From NCBI RefSeq assembly GCF_030036535.1, contig NZ_CP080388.1, positions 682,001 to 746,000 of the forward strand: 64,000 bases of DNA. The letters are read 5' to 3'. Both the position numbers and the translations under genes were made by a program. Every line of letters begins with the position of its first letter. Position 1 is the stretch's first letter. Positions 50,561 through 60,091 of this stretch are shown here, piece after piece. The notes under the pieces are model-generated. The model was not told where the DNA came from, did not search any database, and saw nothing but the letters and a program-made list of their open reading frames with translations. This DNA comes from Agrobacterium cucumeris (GTDB lineage: Bacteria; Pseudomonadota; Alphaproteobacteria; Rhizobiales; Rhizobiaceae).

Positions 50561-52558
50561 ATGTTCTCGAAAATACTGATCGCCAACAGGGGCGAAATCG
50601 CCTGCCGCGTCATCCGCACCGCCAACCGCATGGGCATCCGCACCGTGGCGGTCTATTCGGATGCCGACCGAAACGCCATGCATGTGGCGCTGGCCGATGA
50701 GGCCATCGGCATCGGCCCCGCGCCGGCGCGCGCCTCCTATCTCGATGCGGAAAAAATCATCGCGGCAGCAAAAACAACCGGCGCGGAGGCGATCCATCCG
50801 GGTTACGGCTTTCTCTCCGAAAATGCTGCGTTCGCCGAAGCCTGTGCCGCCGCGGACCTCATTTTCATCGGTCCGCCGCCGCAGGCAATCCGCGCCATGG
50901 GCGGAAAAAGCGAGGCGAAGGCACTGATGACGGAGGCGGGTGTTCCCGTCGTTCCAGGTTATCACGGTGACGAACAGTCCGAAAAACGGCTGGCAAGCGA
51001 GGCGGAGAAGATCGGTTATCCGGTGCTGCTCAAAGCCTCGGCTGGCGGCGGTGGCAAGGGCATGCGCGTTGTCAGGCAAAAGCGCGACTTCGCCGCGGAG
51101 CTTGCCGGCGCGAAACGCGAAGCGCTTGCCGCTTTCGGCAATGACCGCATGCTGATCGAAAAATACCTGGAACGACCACGGCATGTGGAAGTGCAGGTCT
51201 TTGCCGACGGCCACGGCAAATGTGTTTCGCTGTTCGAACGCGACTGCTCGATCCAGCGCCGGCATCAGAAGGTGATAGAGGAAGCCCCCGCCCCCGGCCT
51301 GCCCGATGCCTTGCGGCAACGCATGTATGATGCGGCAACCGCCGCCGCCCGCGCCATCGATTATCGCGGGGCCGGAACCGTGGAGTTTCTGCTCGACCCC
51401 TCCGGCGCCTTCTATTTCATGGAAATGAACACCAGGCTTCAGGTCGAGCATCCGGTGACGGAATATATTACCGGTCTCGATCTGGTCGAATGGCAAATCC
51501 GCGTCGCCAACGGCGAGCCCCTGCCGGAGGGCTGGGCCGACCTTGCCATCAACGGCCATGCCATCGAGGCGCGGATTTATGCCGAAGACCCGGCGCATGA
51601 TTTCCTGCCGTCGATTGGCACGGTCAGCCATCTCGTTTTTCCCGATGAGGGCCCGCATCTCAGGATCGACAGCGGCATCCGCGCCGGCGACGCCATCACC
51701 GTGCATTACGATCCGATGATCGCCAAGCTGATCGTCTGGGATCATGATCGCCCTTCTGCCGTGCGGCGGCTGCGGCTGGCGCTGGAAAAACTGGCGATCT
51801 GTGGCGTCACCAGCAATGCCGCCTTTCTGGCGCGGCTTGCGAGGCTCGAGAGTTTCGCGGCGGCCGATCTCGATACCGGCTTCATCGCCCGCAACGAGGC
51901 GGCACTATTCGCCCCCGCAGCCATCGGCGAGAGCGAGATCGCTGTAGCCGCGCTTGGCCTTCTTCTTTCGCGACAGAAAACGGCCAAGACGAGTTCTCTG
52001 TCATCGGCCGATCCCTATAGCCCATGGAACAGCACCAGCGCTTTCCGCCTGAATGCACCGACGCGGGAAACCCTGTATTTCACTCTCGACCATCAGCCGC
52101 GCACAGTTGCCGTTACCCATGAGGAGGACGGGTTTTCAATGGAGATTGACGGCGGGACGATCCGCATCGGCGGCAATCTCGCGGAGAATGGCAAGCTGCG
52201 TGCGGTCATCGATGGCAGGCAGAGGCGGGGCTATTTCTTTGCCGAAGACAGCGGCCATACGCTTTTTCTGGACGGCGAGCATTATCGCATCAGCCAGCCG
52301 GACCCCGTCGATATAGCGGACGTCACCATCCACACCGGTGGTCTGGAGGCGCCCATGCCGGGCGTTATCCGTGCTTTGCTCAGCCAGAAAGGTGCGCTCG
52401 TCGAAGCCGGCGAGGCGCTGGTGGTGATGGAGGCGATGAAAATGGAGCACACGATCCGTGCCCCGGCGAAAGGTATCGTCGCCGCCATTAACTGTGCCGA
52501 AGGCGATATGGTGGCAGCCGGTGCGGTGCTGGTGGATTTCGAGCCGGAGGGCGCGTGA
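50561..52558 (+). CDS. liuD: Methylcrotonoyl-CoA carboxylase alpha subunit (biotin carboxylase/carrier)
   Basis: The 665-residue protein starts MFSKILIANRGEIACRVIRTA, the biotin-carboxylase opening. The ATP-grasp part shows KASAGGGGKGMRVV and FYFMEMNTRLQVEHPVTE. The C-terminal carrier domain has the biotinylated Lys in VVMEAMKMEHTIRAP. Together with LiuB it makes 3-methylglutaconyl-CoA. ATG at 50561 lies 7 nt after liuB. Confidence 0.95.
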   Translation: MFSKILIANRGEIACRVIRTANRMGIRTVAVYSDADRNAMHVALADEAIGIGPAPARASYLDAEKIIAAAKTTGAEAIHPGYGFLSENAAFAEACAAADLIFIGPPPQAIRAMGGKSEAKALMTEAGVPVVPGYHGDEQSEKRLASEAEKIGYPVLLKASAGGGGKGMRVVRQKRDFAAELAGAKREALAAFGNDRMLIEKYLERPRHVEVQVFADGHGKCVSLFERDCSIQRRHQKVIEEAPAPGLPDALRQRMYDAATAAARAIDYRGAGTVEFLLDPSGAFYFMEMNTRLQVEHPVTEYITGLDLVEWQIRVANGEPLPEGWADLAINGHAIEARIYAEDPAHDFLPSIGTVSHLVFPDEGPHLRIDSGIRAGDAITVHYDPMIAKLIVWDHDRPSAVRRLRLALEKLAICGVTSNAAFLARLARLESFAAADLDTGFIARNEAALFAPAAIGESEIAVAALGLLLSRQKTAKTSSLSSADPYSPWNSTSAFRLNAPTRETLYFTLDHQPRTVAVTHEEDGFSMEIDGGTIRIGGNLAENGKLRAVIDGRQRRGYFFAEDSGHTLFLDGEHYRISQPDPVDIADVTIHTGGLEAPMPGVIRALLSQKGALVEAGEALVVMEAMKMEHTIRAPAKGIVAAINCAEGDMVAAGAVLVDFEPEGA

Positions 52559-52559
52559 C

Positions 52560-53486
52560 ATGAGCTGGCCTGAAACCGTCAAAATCGTCGAGGTGGGCGC
52601 GCGTGACGGCCTGCAGAACGAAAGCACCGAAGTTCCCGTCGCCATCAAGATCGAACTGATCGAGCGGCTCGCAGCAGCAGGCCTGCCGGCGGTCGAGGCT
52701 GGCGCTTTCGTTTCACCCAAGAGAGTTCCGCAGATGGCGGGTTCGACGGCGGTGTTTCAGGGTCTAAGACAGCGGTACGGCACAGCCTATCCGGCGCTCG
52801 TTCCAAATATGAAAGGTTTCGAGGCGGCCATTGAAGCCGGCGTGACGGAAATCGCCGTTTTCGTCTCCGCATCCGAAGGCTTCAGCCAGCACAATATTGG
52901 CTGTTCACGTTCGGAAAGCCTCGAGCGACTACACGATGTCGCGCAGGTAGCAACCAGCCAGAATATCCGCATGCGCGGTTACGTTTCCTGCATTGCCGGC
53001 TGCCCCTATGACGGCGCGGTTGCGCCCGATGAGGTGGCGGCAATGGCCGACGCGCTTGTCACCATGGGGTGTTACGAAATTTCGCTCGGCGATACGATCG
53101 GCGTCGGCACAGCTGGCCAAATCCGCAACCTCATCGAGCATGTATCGACCCGCATCCCGCGTGAAAAAATCGCCATGCATTTCCATGACACCTATGGGCA
53201 GGGCGTGGCCAATGTGCTGGCCTCGCTTGAGGAAGGCATCGCCGTTTTCGACAGTTCCGTTGCCGGGCTGGGTGGCTGCCCCTTTGCGCCAGGAGCGAGC
53301 GGCAATGTCGCCACCGAAGATGTCGTTTATCTACTGCAGGGACTTGGCATCAAAACCGGTATCGACCTGATGGCGGTGGCGAAGACCGGTGACTGGATCA
53401 GCCGGCATCTCGGCAGGCCAAATGCGGCACGCGCCGGAAAAGCGCTGCTTGCCGCAAAACAGGAGGGTGACCTGCATGGCGGATGA
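52560..53486 (+). CDS. liuE: Hydroxymethylglutaryl-CoA lyase
   Basis: The 308-residue TIM-barrel enzyme cleaves HMG-CoA to acetoacetate and acetyl-CoA. Key motifs: KIVEVGARDGLQNES at the N terminus, MHFHDTYGQGVANVLASLEEGIAVFDSSVAGLGGCPFAPGASGNVATED (in parts), with metal-binding His residues and the catalytic Cys in GGCPFAPGASGN. The ATG at 52560 starts one base after the liuD stop. Confidence 0.95.
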   Translation: MSWPETVKIVEVGARDGLQNESTEVPVAIKIELIERLAAAGLPAVEAGAFVSPKRVPQMAGSTAVFQGLRQRYGTAYPALVPNMKGFEAAIEAGVTEIAVFVSASEGFSQHNIGCSRSESLERLHDVAQVATSQNIRMRGYVSCIAGCPYDGAVAPDEVAAMADALVTMGCYEISLGDTIGVGTAGQIRNLIEHVSTRIPREKIAMHFHDTYGQGVANVLASLEEGIAVFDSSVAGLGGCPFAPGASGNVATEDVVYLLQGLGIKTGIDLMAVAKTGDWISRHLGRPNAARAGKALLAAKQEGDLHGG

Positions 53487-54252
53487 GTTGTTACGCGAAA
53501 CACGCAAGGATGTTCTGTGGCTGACACTCAACCGGCCGGAGGTGCACAACGCCCTCAATGCCGCCATGACCGATGCGCTCACGGATGCCATCCGCGCTGC
53601 ATCCGGTGACCGCAATCTGCGCGCCGTGGTGATAACGGCGGCGGGAGATCGCAGTTTCTGTTCCGGAGCAGATCTCAAGGAAAGCGCCGGTGGCATGTTC
53701 CTTTCGCGCGATGGAACAAACCCCATTGCCGATGTGATGCGCGCCATCGAGCGATGCGAAAAACCCGTCATTGCCCGCATCAACGGCCGGGTCCTGGCTG
53801 GCGGGCTAGGCCTGATTGCCGCCTGCGATCTTGCCTATGCCGCCGATCATGCGGAATTTGGTCTGCCGGAAGTGCGGATCGGACTTTTCCCGGCCATGGT
53901 GGCGGCAAAGCTTCTGGCGAAAATGCCCTTGGGCGGGCTTCAGGAAATGGCTTATCTCGGCCAGCCGGTCAGCGCTGCGGAGGCAACACGCCTAGGCCTC
54001 GTCAATCGCACCGCGCCTGCCGCTGAACTCGATCGCTTGATCGAGGATGTTCTTGCAAAGCTGCGACAGAATGCGCCGGGCGCCATCGCAGCCGGAAAGG
54101 CAGCCTTGCTGGCGATGCGCGACATGCCGTCCGATGAACGGCTGGCCTTTGCCGAAACTACCATCGCCACCCTCAGCGGTAGCGATGAGGCGCGCGAAGG
54201 GCGGCAGGCTTTTGCGGAAAAGCGGCCGCCTATATGGGCGGGAACATCCTGA
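53476..54252 (+). CDS. liuC: Methylglutaconyl-CoA hydratase (enoyl-CoA hydratase family)
   Basis: The 258-residue crotonase-fold enzyme would hydrate 3-methylglutaconyl-CoA to HMG-CoA. It shows LTLNRPEVHNALNAAMTDALTDAI, the oxyanion hole AAGDRSFCSGADLKE and ARINGRVLAGGLGLIAACDLAYAADHAEFGLPEVRIGL (in parts), with the acidic residues at the expected sites. It overlaps liuE by 11 nt with AGGAGG upstream. It is the last liu gene. Confidence 0.92.
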   Translation: MADELLRETRKDVLWLTLNRPEVHNALNAAMTDALTDAIRAASGDRNLRAVVITAAGDRSFCSGADLKESAGGMFLSRDGTNPIADVMRAIERCEKPVIARINGRVLAGGLGLIAACDLAYAADHAEFGLPEVRIGLFPAMVAAKLLAKMPLGGLQEMAYLGQPVSAAEATRLGLVNRTAPAAELDRLIEDVLAKLRQNAPGAIAAGKAALLAMRDMPSDERLAFAETTIATLSGSDEAREGRQAFAEKRPPIWAGTS

Positions 54253-54393
54253 ACCGCAGCACTTTCACCGCAGTCGTCACCTCTTGAGGCGTTAATCGAT
54301 ATAATGCCAATAGCCGCGTTGACCCCGTTCAGCAAATCGCGTTCTATCCAGCACCTTTCGCCGGATGGCGATCGGGCAGCCGGAGGAGACCCC

Positions 54394-55272
54394 ATGCGCC
54401 TTGTAAAAACCGTCGCCGAATTGCGGAATGCGATTGCCGCCTTTCGCCGCGAGGGCAAGACTGTCGGCTTTGTGCCGACCATGGGTTTTCTCCATATCGG
54501 CCACCTCACCCTCGTTGCGCGAGCCAAGGCAGAAAACGACGTGACGGTGGTTTCCATCTTCGTCAACCCGCTGCAATTCGGCGCGAATGAGGATCTGGCG
54601 CGTTACCCGCGTGACCTCGCCCGCGACAGCGCGCTGCTGGAAGAGGCGGGCATCGATATTCTCTTCGCGCCAGAGGTGACGGAGATGTATCCGCGCCCGA
54701 TGTCGACCGTCGTGGATGTGCCGGAACTGGGCAGCCAGCTGGAAGGCGCGGTGCGGCCGGGGCATTTTGCCGGCGTCACCACCGTCGTGACCAAGCTCTT
54801 TAACCTCGTCCAGCCGGATGCCGCCTATTTCGGCGAAAAGGACTATCAGCAGGTGACGCTGATCCGCCGCATGGTGGAAGACCTTGCCCAGCCGGTGCGG
54901 GTCGTGCCGGTCGCGACGGTGCGGGAGGTGGATGGCCTCGCCTGCTCCTCACGCAATGTCTATCTGACCCCCGAGCAACGCGCTGCCGCCGTGATCGTGC
55001 CGCGCGCGCTTGAAGAGGCTAGCCGGCTTTACGACCAGGGCCTCGACGATCCCACCGCCCTGGAAGCGGCGATAGAAAAATTTATCGCCTCTGAGCCACT
55101 GGCTTTGCCGGAAGTCGTTGCGGTGCGCGATCCCGATACGCTGGCGCCGGTTACCTCCGTGCAGTTGGGACCCGTGCTGGTGGCGCTGTTTGTGCGCTTC
55201 GGCAGCACGCGCCTGCTCGACAACCGCGTCATCGGCCGCGACAGAACTGAAAAAAGAGAGGCTGCCCAATGA
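54394..55272 (+). CDS. panC: Pantothenate synthetase
   Basis: The 292-residue enzyme joins pantoate and beta-alanine with ATP. It has the nucleotidyltransferase HIGH-type motif in [17 protein letters not shown], then [23 protein letters not shown] and the KMSK-like [12 protein letters not shown]. The ATG at 54394 has GGAGGAGACCCC directly upstream. The 141 nt after liuC show no clear terminator. It overlaps panB by 4 nt. Confidence 0.96.
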   Translation: MRLVKTVAELRNAIAAFRREGKTVGFVPTMGFLHIGHLTLVARAKAENDVTVVSIFVNPLQFGANEDLARYPRDLARDSALLEEAGIDILFAPEVTEMYPRPMSTVVDVPELGSQLEGAVRPGHFAGVTTVVTKLFNLVQPDAAYFGEKDYQQVTLIRRMVEDLAQPVRVVPVATVREVDGLACSSRNVYLTPEQRAAAVIVPRALEEASRLYDQGLDDPTALEAAIEKFIASEPLALPEVVAVRDPDTLAPVTSVQLGPVLVALFVRFGSTRLLDNRVIGRDRTEKREAAQ

Positions 55273-56108
55273 GCACCCATGGAAAACTGAAGCGGCTGAC
55301 GACAGCCTCCATCCGGCAGATGAAAGGTGAGGCTCGCATCGTCTGCCTCACCGCCTATACGACGCCGATTGCGCGCCTGCTCGATCCGCATTGCGACCTG
55401 CTGCTGGTGGGCGATTCACTCGGCATGGTGCTTTACGGCATGGACACGACGGTTGGCGTGACGCTGGACATGATGATCGCACACGGCCGCGCCGTCATGC
55501 GCGGCGTCAACCGAGCATGCGTCATCGTCGATCTTCCCTTCGGCACCTATCAGGAATCGAAGGAACAGGCCTTCCGCAACGCGGTGCGGCTGATGCAGGA
55601 AACCGGCTGCGACGGCGTGAAGCTGGAAGGCGGCGAAGAAATGGCCGAGACAATCGCCTTTCTGGTGGCCCGTGGCATTCCTGTCTTTGGCCATGTCGGC
55701 CTGATGCCGCAGCTTGTCCACACCGCCGGCGGCTTCCGCTCGCTCGGCCATTCAGATACGGAAACGCAAAAGATCTGGCGTGATGCGATTGCGGTCGATC
55801 AGGCGGGCGCCTTCGCCATCGTCGTGGAAGGCACCGTCGAGCCGCTTGCCCGCGAGCTGACCGAGAAACTTTCCGTCCCCACCATCGGCATCGGCGCATC
55901 ACCGGCCTGCGACGGACAGGTGCTCGTCTCCGACGACATGCTTGGCCTGTTTTCCGATTTCAAACCGAAATTCGTCAAACGTTTTGCTGATCTTGGTGCG
56001 GCGGTTTCGGAAGCAACCGCTGCTTATGCCGACGAAGTTCGCTCAGGGGCATTTCCGGGGCCGGAGCATACGTTTCAGGTGCGCAAGCAACCCGTTAAGG
56101 GGGAGTAA
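55269..56108 (+). CDS. panB: 3-methyl-2-oxobutanoate hydroxymethyltransferase
   Basis: The 279-residue enzyme makes ketopantoate from 2-ketoisovalerate and methylene-THF. Features: [36 protein letters not shown] (in parts, Mg-binding Asp), [24 protein letters not shown] and GHVGLMPQ. Its substrate is also a valine breakdown product, linking it to the neighbouring catabolic genes. Full length. Confidence 0.96.
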   Translation: MSTHGKLKRLTTASIRQMKGEARIVCLTAYTTPIARLLDPHCDLLLVGDSLGMVLYGMDTTVGVTLDMMIAHGRAVMRGVNRACVIVDLPFGTYQESKEQAFRNAVRLMQETGCDGVKLEGGEEMAETIAFLVARGIPVFGHVGLMPQLVHTAGGFRSLGHSDTETQKIWRDAIAVDQAGAFAIVVEGTVEPLARELTEKLSVPTIGIGASPACDGQVLVSDDMLGLFSDFKPKFVKRFADLGAAVSEATAAYADEVRSGAFPGPEHTFQVRKQPVKGE

Positions 56109-56154
56109 GAAGCTTAGCCAGTATGTCGATGGCAAGCCTTGCCCTAAAACTCAA

Positions 56155-56229
56155 CGTCATCCTCGGGCTTGACCCGAGGATCCATAACCTGACGCACCAT
56201 GGATCCTCGGGTCAAGCCCGAGGATGACG
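56155..56229. repeat. Perfect 30-bp inverted repeat, intergenic element
   Basis: Arms 56155-56184 and 56200-56229 are exact reverse complements around a 15-nt loop; each arm also folds on itself (CCTCGGG/CCCGAGG). It starts CGTCATCCTCGGGC and ends CGAGGATGACG, and differs from the RIME-like copies. It lies between convergent panB and rhaI and could stop transcription from both sides. Confidence 0.85.
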
Positions 56230-56312
56230 GCGGAGAGGTGAGGCAATGCTGTTTGCTGTTAACCGCCTGCTCGGCCTGATCGCAGTCTTTGCGCATCCAG
56301 CAAATCGAACGA

Positions 56313-57605
56313 CTACACAATACCACCGCTGCCACCAACCGAAGCCGGCCGTTCCGCCGCCACCCGCTTGCGATAACCGCTCGCCCGATATGTCGCGATG
56401 GGGTCGATTGCACCACCAGCCAATTGCCGGGCCTGCGCGAGGATGGGCTCTACATCGGTGCGATAAGCCCGTTTCAGCGTATCAGAAGCCAGCAGCGCAT
56501 CATTTTCCTGCTGATAGCCGTCGAGAGCCACGCGATCCACCAGCAGTGCCTGCGCATAGGCGCGGCGGATTTCATTGGCGCTGGAGATCAGGCTTTCGAT
56601 CGGGTCCGTCACATTATGCGACTGGTCGATCATATGGGCGGGGTGGAAGCCTTTCACGCCGCGATATTCGGCATCCACCAGTTCGTTGAACACGAGGAAC
56701 AGGCGGTATGGCTCTATCGAACCGGCATCCAGATCGTCATCGCCATATTTGCTGTCGTTGAAGTGGAAACCGCCGAGCTTGCCGAACTGGATGAGCCGGG
56801 CGACGATCATTTCGATATTGGTGTTCGGCGCATGGTGGCCGAGGTCGACGAGGCAGAAGGCCTTTTCGCCGAGCGTATTGGCGATGAGGTAATTGGTGCC
56901 CCAGTCCTGCACGACGGTGGAATAGAAGGCCGGCTCGTACATCTTGTGTTCGGAGAAAATGCGCCAGTCATCCGGCAGCGCCTTATAGATATCGGCCATG
57001 CCGGCAAGATAGCGCTCGAAACTTCTGGTGAAATTACTCTGGCCGGGGAAATTGGAGCCGTCGCCCACCCACACCGTCAGCGCCTTGGAGCCGATGGCGT
57101 TGCCGATCTCGATACATTCGATATTGTGTTCGACGGCCTGCCGGCGCGTGGCGGCATCCGTATGGCTGAGGGAGCCGTATTTGTAGGAATGGCTCTGACC
57201 GGGCGCATCCGAAAACGTGTTGGAATTCATGGCGTCGAAGCCGAGACCCAGCGCATCGGCATGGGCCTTCAGCCGCTTCGGGTCTTCCTTGTCCCACGGA
57301 ATATGCAGGGAAACGTTTGGTGTAGCGCGCGTCAGCTGGTTGATGACGGCGCAATCATCGAGCTTGTCGAAAATGCCGCGCGGCTCACCCGTGCCGGGAA
57401 AACGGGCAAAGCGCGTGCCGCCCGTGCCAACGCCCCAGGAGGGCACGGCGACGAAAAACTCCGCCACCTTGGCCGTAACGGCATCGATATCGATGTTACG
57501 GCGCGCAAGCTGGTTGCCCAGCGCCTGATAGTCGTCTTTCTGTGCGCCGGCGCGCTTTTCGTTTTCAGCCGCGATCACATCGGCGGCGATTTTCGTCTCG
57601 GTCAT
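56313..57605 (-). CDS. rhaI: L-rhamnose isomerase (catabolic, Rhizobium/Pseudomonas type)
   Basis: The 430-residue TIM-barrel enzyme converts L-rhamnose to L-rhamnulose. It resembles the RhaI type, distinct from E. coli RhaA: VPSWGVGTGGTRFARFPGTGEPR, then VSLHIPWDK, WRIFSEHKMYEPAFYSTVVQDWG and VDLGHHAPNTNIEMIVARL hold the metal-binding Glu, Asp and His. GGGAGGAAAAG precedes the ATG at 57605. It follows rhaD on the minus strand, separated by a RIME-like element. Confidence 0.94.
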   Translation of the reverse strand: MTETKIAADVIAAENEKRAGAQKDDYQALGNQLARRNIDIDAVTAKVAEFFVAVPSWGVGTGGTRFARFPGTGEPRGIFDKLDDCAVINQLTRATPNVSLHIPWDKEDPKRLKAHADALGLGFDAMNSNTFSDAPGQSHSYKYGSLSHTDAATRRQAVEHNIECIEIGNAIGSKALTVWVGDGSNFPGQSNFTRSFERYLAGMADIYKALPDDWRIFSEHKMYEPAFYSTVVQDWGTNYLIANTLGEKAFCLVDLGHHAPNTNIEMIVARLIQFGKLGGFHFNDSKYGDDDLDAGSIEPYRLFLVFNELVDAEYRGVKGFHPAHMIDQSHNVTDPIESLISSANEIRRAYAQALLVDRVALDGYQQENDALLASDTLKRAYRTDVEPILAQARQLAGGAIDPIATYRASGYRKRVAAERPASVGGSGGIV

Positions 57606-57657
57606 CTTTTCCTCCCGGGAATCGGTCCAGTGCATGCTTAGCTTATCGACCTCATCT

Positions 57658-57772
57658 CCGTCATACCGGCCTTGAGCCGGTATCCAGTCGACGCGCGTCT
57701 GCGCGGCGGGATAAGTTCCTTCAGCACAAGGACTTGGGCTGGCTGGATTCCGGCTCACGGCCGGAATGACGG
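57658..57772. repeat. RIME-like intergenic mosaic element, copy 4
   Basis: Starts CCGTCATACCGGCCTTG, ends GGCCGGAATGACGG. Same architecture as copies 2 and 3, with a central GACGCGCG...CGCGGCG stem and CCAGTC instead of CCAGCC. It lies inside the rhaD-rhaI unit, 22 nt downstream of rhaD, so transcripts of rhaI must pass through it. Confidence 0.85.
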
Positions 57773-57794
57773 AAATAAGAACGCACCAAACGCC

Positions 57795-59891
57795 TTATCG
57801 CGTAAAACTCTGCGCATTGCCGGCATCAACATTGATGATGTTGCCGGTGGACTTGGCGGAAGCGTCGGACGCCAGGAAGTAGATCGCCTCGGCGATGTCT
57901 TCCGGGAAGACGTTGAGCTTCAGCATCGAGCGTTTGCGGTAATGTTCCTCCAGATCGGTCACCTCGATCTTGGATGAAGCAGCACGCTGCTCACGCCACT
58001 CACCATTCCAGATTTTCGAGCCACGCAACACGGCATCGGGATTGACGGTGTTGACGCGAATGCCCGCTTCCGCCCCTTCAAGTGCAAGGCAGCGGGCCAG
58101 ATGGATTTCCGCGGCCTTCGCCGTGCAATAGGCCGACGCATTGGGTGAAGAGGCAAGGCCATTCTTGGAGGCGACGAACACGACGTTGCCGCCGAGATTC
58201 TGACGCCGCAGCAGCCGGAATGCTTCTCGCGAAACAAGGAAATAACCCGTGGCGAGAATGTCGATATTCTTGTTCCACATGGCAAGCGTCGTATCTTCCA
58301 CGGGTGCGGAAGAGGCAATGCCGGCGTTGGAAACGAGAATATCCACACCGCCGAATTCCACGCTCGCTTGCGCAAAGGCCGAAATGACCGCGTCTTCCTG
58401 CGTCACATCAAGCTTGACGGTACGCACCGCGTCGGCGCTGTAACGCTTGGCGAAATCGCCCTTGGCGGCTTCCAGCGCCGTCTCGTCAATATCGGCCAGA
58501 ACCACGCAGGCACCCTCACCCGCCAGCCGTTCCGCCGTTGCCCGGCCAATGCCGCCGGCGCCGCCGGTGACGAAGGCCACGCGGCCGGCAAGGCTTTTCG
58601 GCTTCGGCATGCGCTGCAGCTTTGCTTCTTCCAGCAGCCAATATTCGATATCGAAGGCTTCCTGCTCGGGAAGCCCCTGATATTCGGACACGGTGGAAGC
58701 GCCGCGCATGACGTTGATGGCGTTGACATAAAATTCGCCGGCGATGCGGGCCGTGGCCTTGTCCTTCGCGAAGGACAACATGCCGACGCCGGGGATCAGG
58801 AAAATAACCGGGTTTGGATCGCGTATATCAGGCGAATTATCGTGGCGGCAGGCTTCATAGTAGCGGGTATAATCCGCGCGGTAAACTTCCAGCGCCTTGT
58901 CGAGACCCGCCGTCACAGCGTCCACATCTGGGTTCGCGGTATCGAGCTCAAGGATCAGCGGGCGGATTTTGGTGCGCAGGAAATGATCGGGGCAGGATGT
59001 GCCGAGATTTCCGAGCGGCTTCAATTCCTTCGAATTGACGAATTCAAGAACCGCATCCTGATCGTCAAAATGGCCAAGCTTGCGCTCCTCGCGGCCAATG
59101 CGGCCACGGATTTCCGGCATCAGCCGCGCGGCGATGGCGCGGCGTTCGGCAACCGGCAGGCTCTTGGCCACGGCACCGCCGAAGATCACCTTGCCTTCGG
59201 TCTTTCCAGCAAACCACTCGATCGCCTTGTTGATGATGGCGAGCGTCAGTTCGTAACATGCCTTGGCGTCATTATCCCAGGTGAACAGGCCGTGGCTTTC
59301 CAGCACAACGCCCTTGGCCTTGGGATTGGCCTTGACGAAGGCTTCGAGATCAAGCCCGAGCTGGAAACCGGGACGACGCCAGGGCAGCCAGCCGATGTCA
59401 TCGCCGAAGATCTGCTGCGTCAGTTCCTTCGAATTCTTCGAAGCGGCAATAGCGATGATCGCATCCGGATGCATGTGATCGACATGATCGTAAGGCACAA
59501 AACCGTGCAGCGGCGTATCGATGGAGGCAGCACGCGGGTTGAGGTTGAAGGTGCAATGCGGCAGGAATCCGACCATGCGGTCCTCGTCTGCAACGCCTTT
59601 GTAAATGCCCTTCAGCGCTTCCAGCTTGTCGAGATAAAGCGTCGAAAAACCATCGAGCTTGATGGTGCCGACATCACCGCCGGAGCCTTTGACCCACATG
59701 ACGCGGACCTTTTCACCGGTCAGCGGATCGGTTTCCAACACCTTTGCAGAGGTGTTGCCGCCGCCGTAATTGGTGATGCGCTTGTCCGCACCCAGCAGAT
59801 TGGAGCGATAAAGCAGCTTGCCAGGCTCATCGAGCGTCCTGGCGTAAGCGTCGTCCCAACGGCTTTCGAGAAGGCGGGATGTTCCCGTCAT
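57795..59891 (-). CDS. rhaD: Bifunctional rhamnulose(-phosphate) aldolase/short-chain dehydrogenase
   Basis: The 699-residue protein fuses a class II aldolase (residues 1-about 420; ITNYGGGNTSAKVLETDP, MVGFLPHCTFNLNPRA, LESHGLFTWD) to an NAD-dependent short-chain dehydrogenase (from about 435; VAFVTGGAGGIGRATAERLAGEG, NAGIASSAPVED, SAYCTAKAAEIHLAR with the YxxxK pair). It would split rhamnulose-1-phosphate to glycerone phosphate and lactaldehyde and then oxidise the latter. This fusion is typical of rhizobia. GGGAGGAAGAC precedes the ATG at 59891. Confidence 0.94.
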   Translation of the reverse strand: MTGTSRLLESRWDDAYARTLDEPGKLLYRSNLLGADKRITNYGGGNTSAKVLETDPLTGEKVRVMWVKGSGGDVGTIKLDGFSTLYLDKLEALKGIYKGVADEDRMVGFLPHCTFNLNPRAASIDTPLHGFVPYDHVDHMHPDAIIAIAASKNSKELTQQIFGDDIGWLPWRRPGFQLGLDLEAFVKANPKAKGVVLESHGLFTWDNDAKACYELTLAIINKAIEWFAGKTEGKVIFGGAVAKSLPVAERRAIAARLMPEIRGRIGREERKLGHFDDQDAVLEFVNSKELKPLGNLGTSCPDHFLRTKIRPLILELDTANPDVDAVTAGLDKALEVYRADYTRYYEACRHDNSPDIRDPNPVIFLIPGVGMLSFAKDKATARIAGEFYVNAINVMRGASTVSEYQGLPEQEAFDIEYWLLEEAKLQRMPKPKSLAGRVAFVTGGAGGIGRATAERLAGEGACVVLADIDETALEAAKGDFAKRYSADAVRTVKLDVTQEDAVISAFAQASVEFGGVDILVSNAGIASSAPVEDTTLAMWNKNIDILATGYFLVSREAFRLLRRQNLGGNVVFVASKNGLASSPNASAYCTAKAAEIHLARCLALEGAEAGIRVNTVNPDAVLRGSKIWNGEWREQRAASSKIEVTDLEEHYRKRSMLKLNVFPEDIAEAIYFLASDASAKSTGNIINVDAGNAQSFTR

Positions 59892-59980
59892 GTCTTCCTC
59901 CCAATATCTGTCTTCATTCGCGGAGCCGATATCGGCCCGCCTCCTTTGATGGCAGGTATCGCGCATCCAAAAGCACAATG

Positions 59981-60073
59981 TCAATCAAAAACGATCATAA
60001 TTTTTCATGTTGCAGCGCGATATTGATTAATTTGATCGTTCTTGATTGACAACGTAAAGAGATTGCGAATAAT
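59981..60073. promoter_or_regulatory. Divergent rhaD/rhaR operator and promoter
   Basis: TCAATCAAAAACGATCA (59981-59997) and TGATCGTTCTTGATTGA (60033-60049) are inverted copies matching at 16 of 17 positions, 52 nt apart centre to centre (about five helical turns). The second overlaps a TTGACA -35 box (60046-60051) with AATAAT (60068-60073) 16 nt further. RhaR (DeoR family) is the likely ligand and could loop both sites. Confidence 0.7.
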
Positions 60074-60091
60074 CACGGTCAGGAGGACCCC

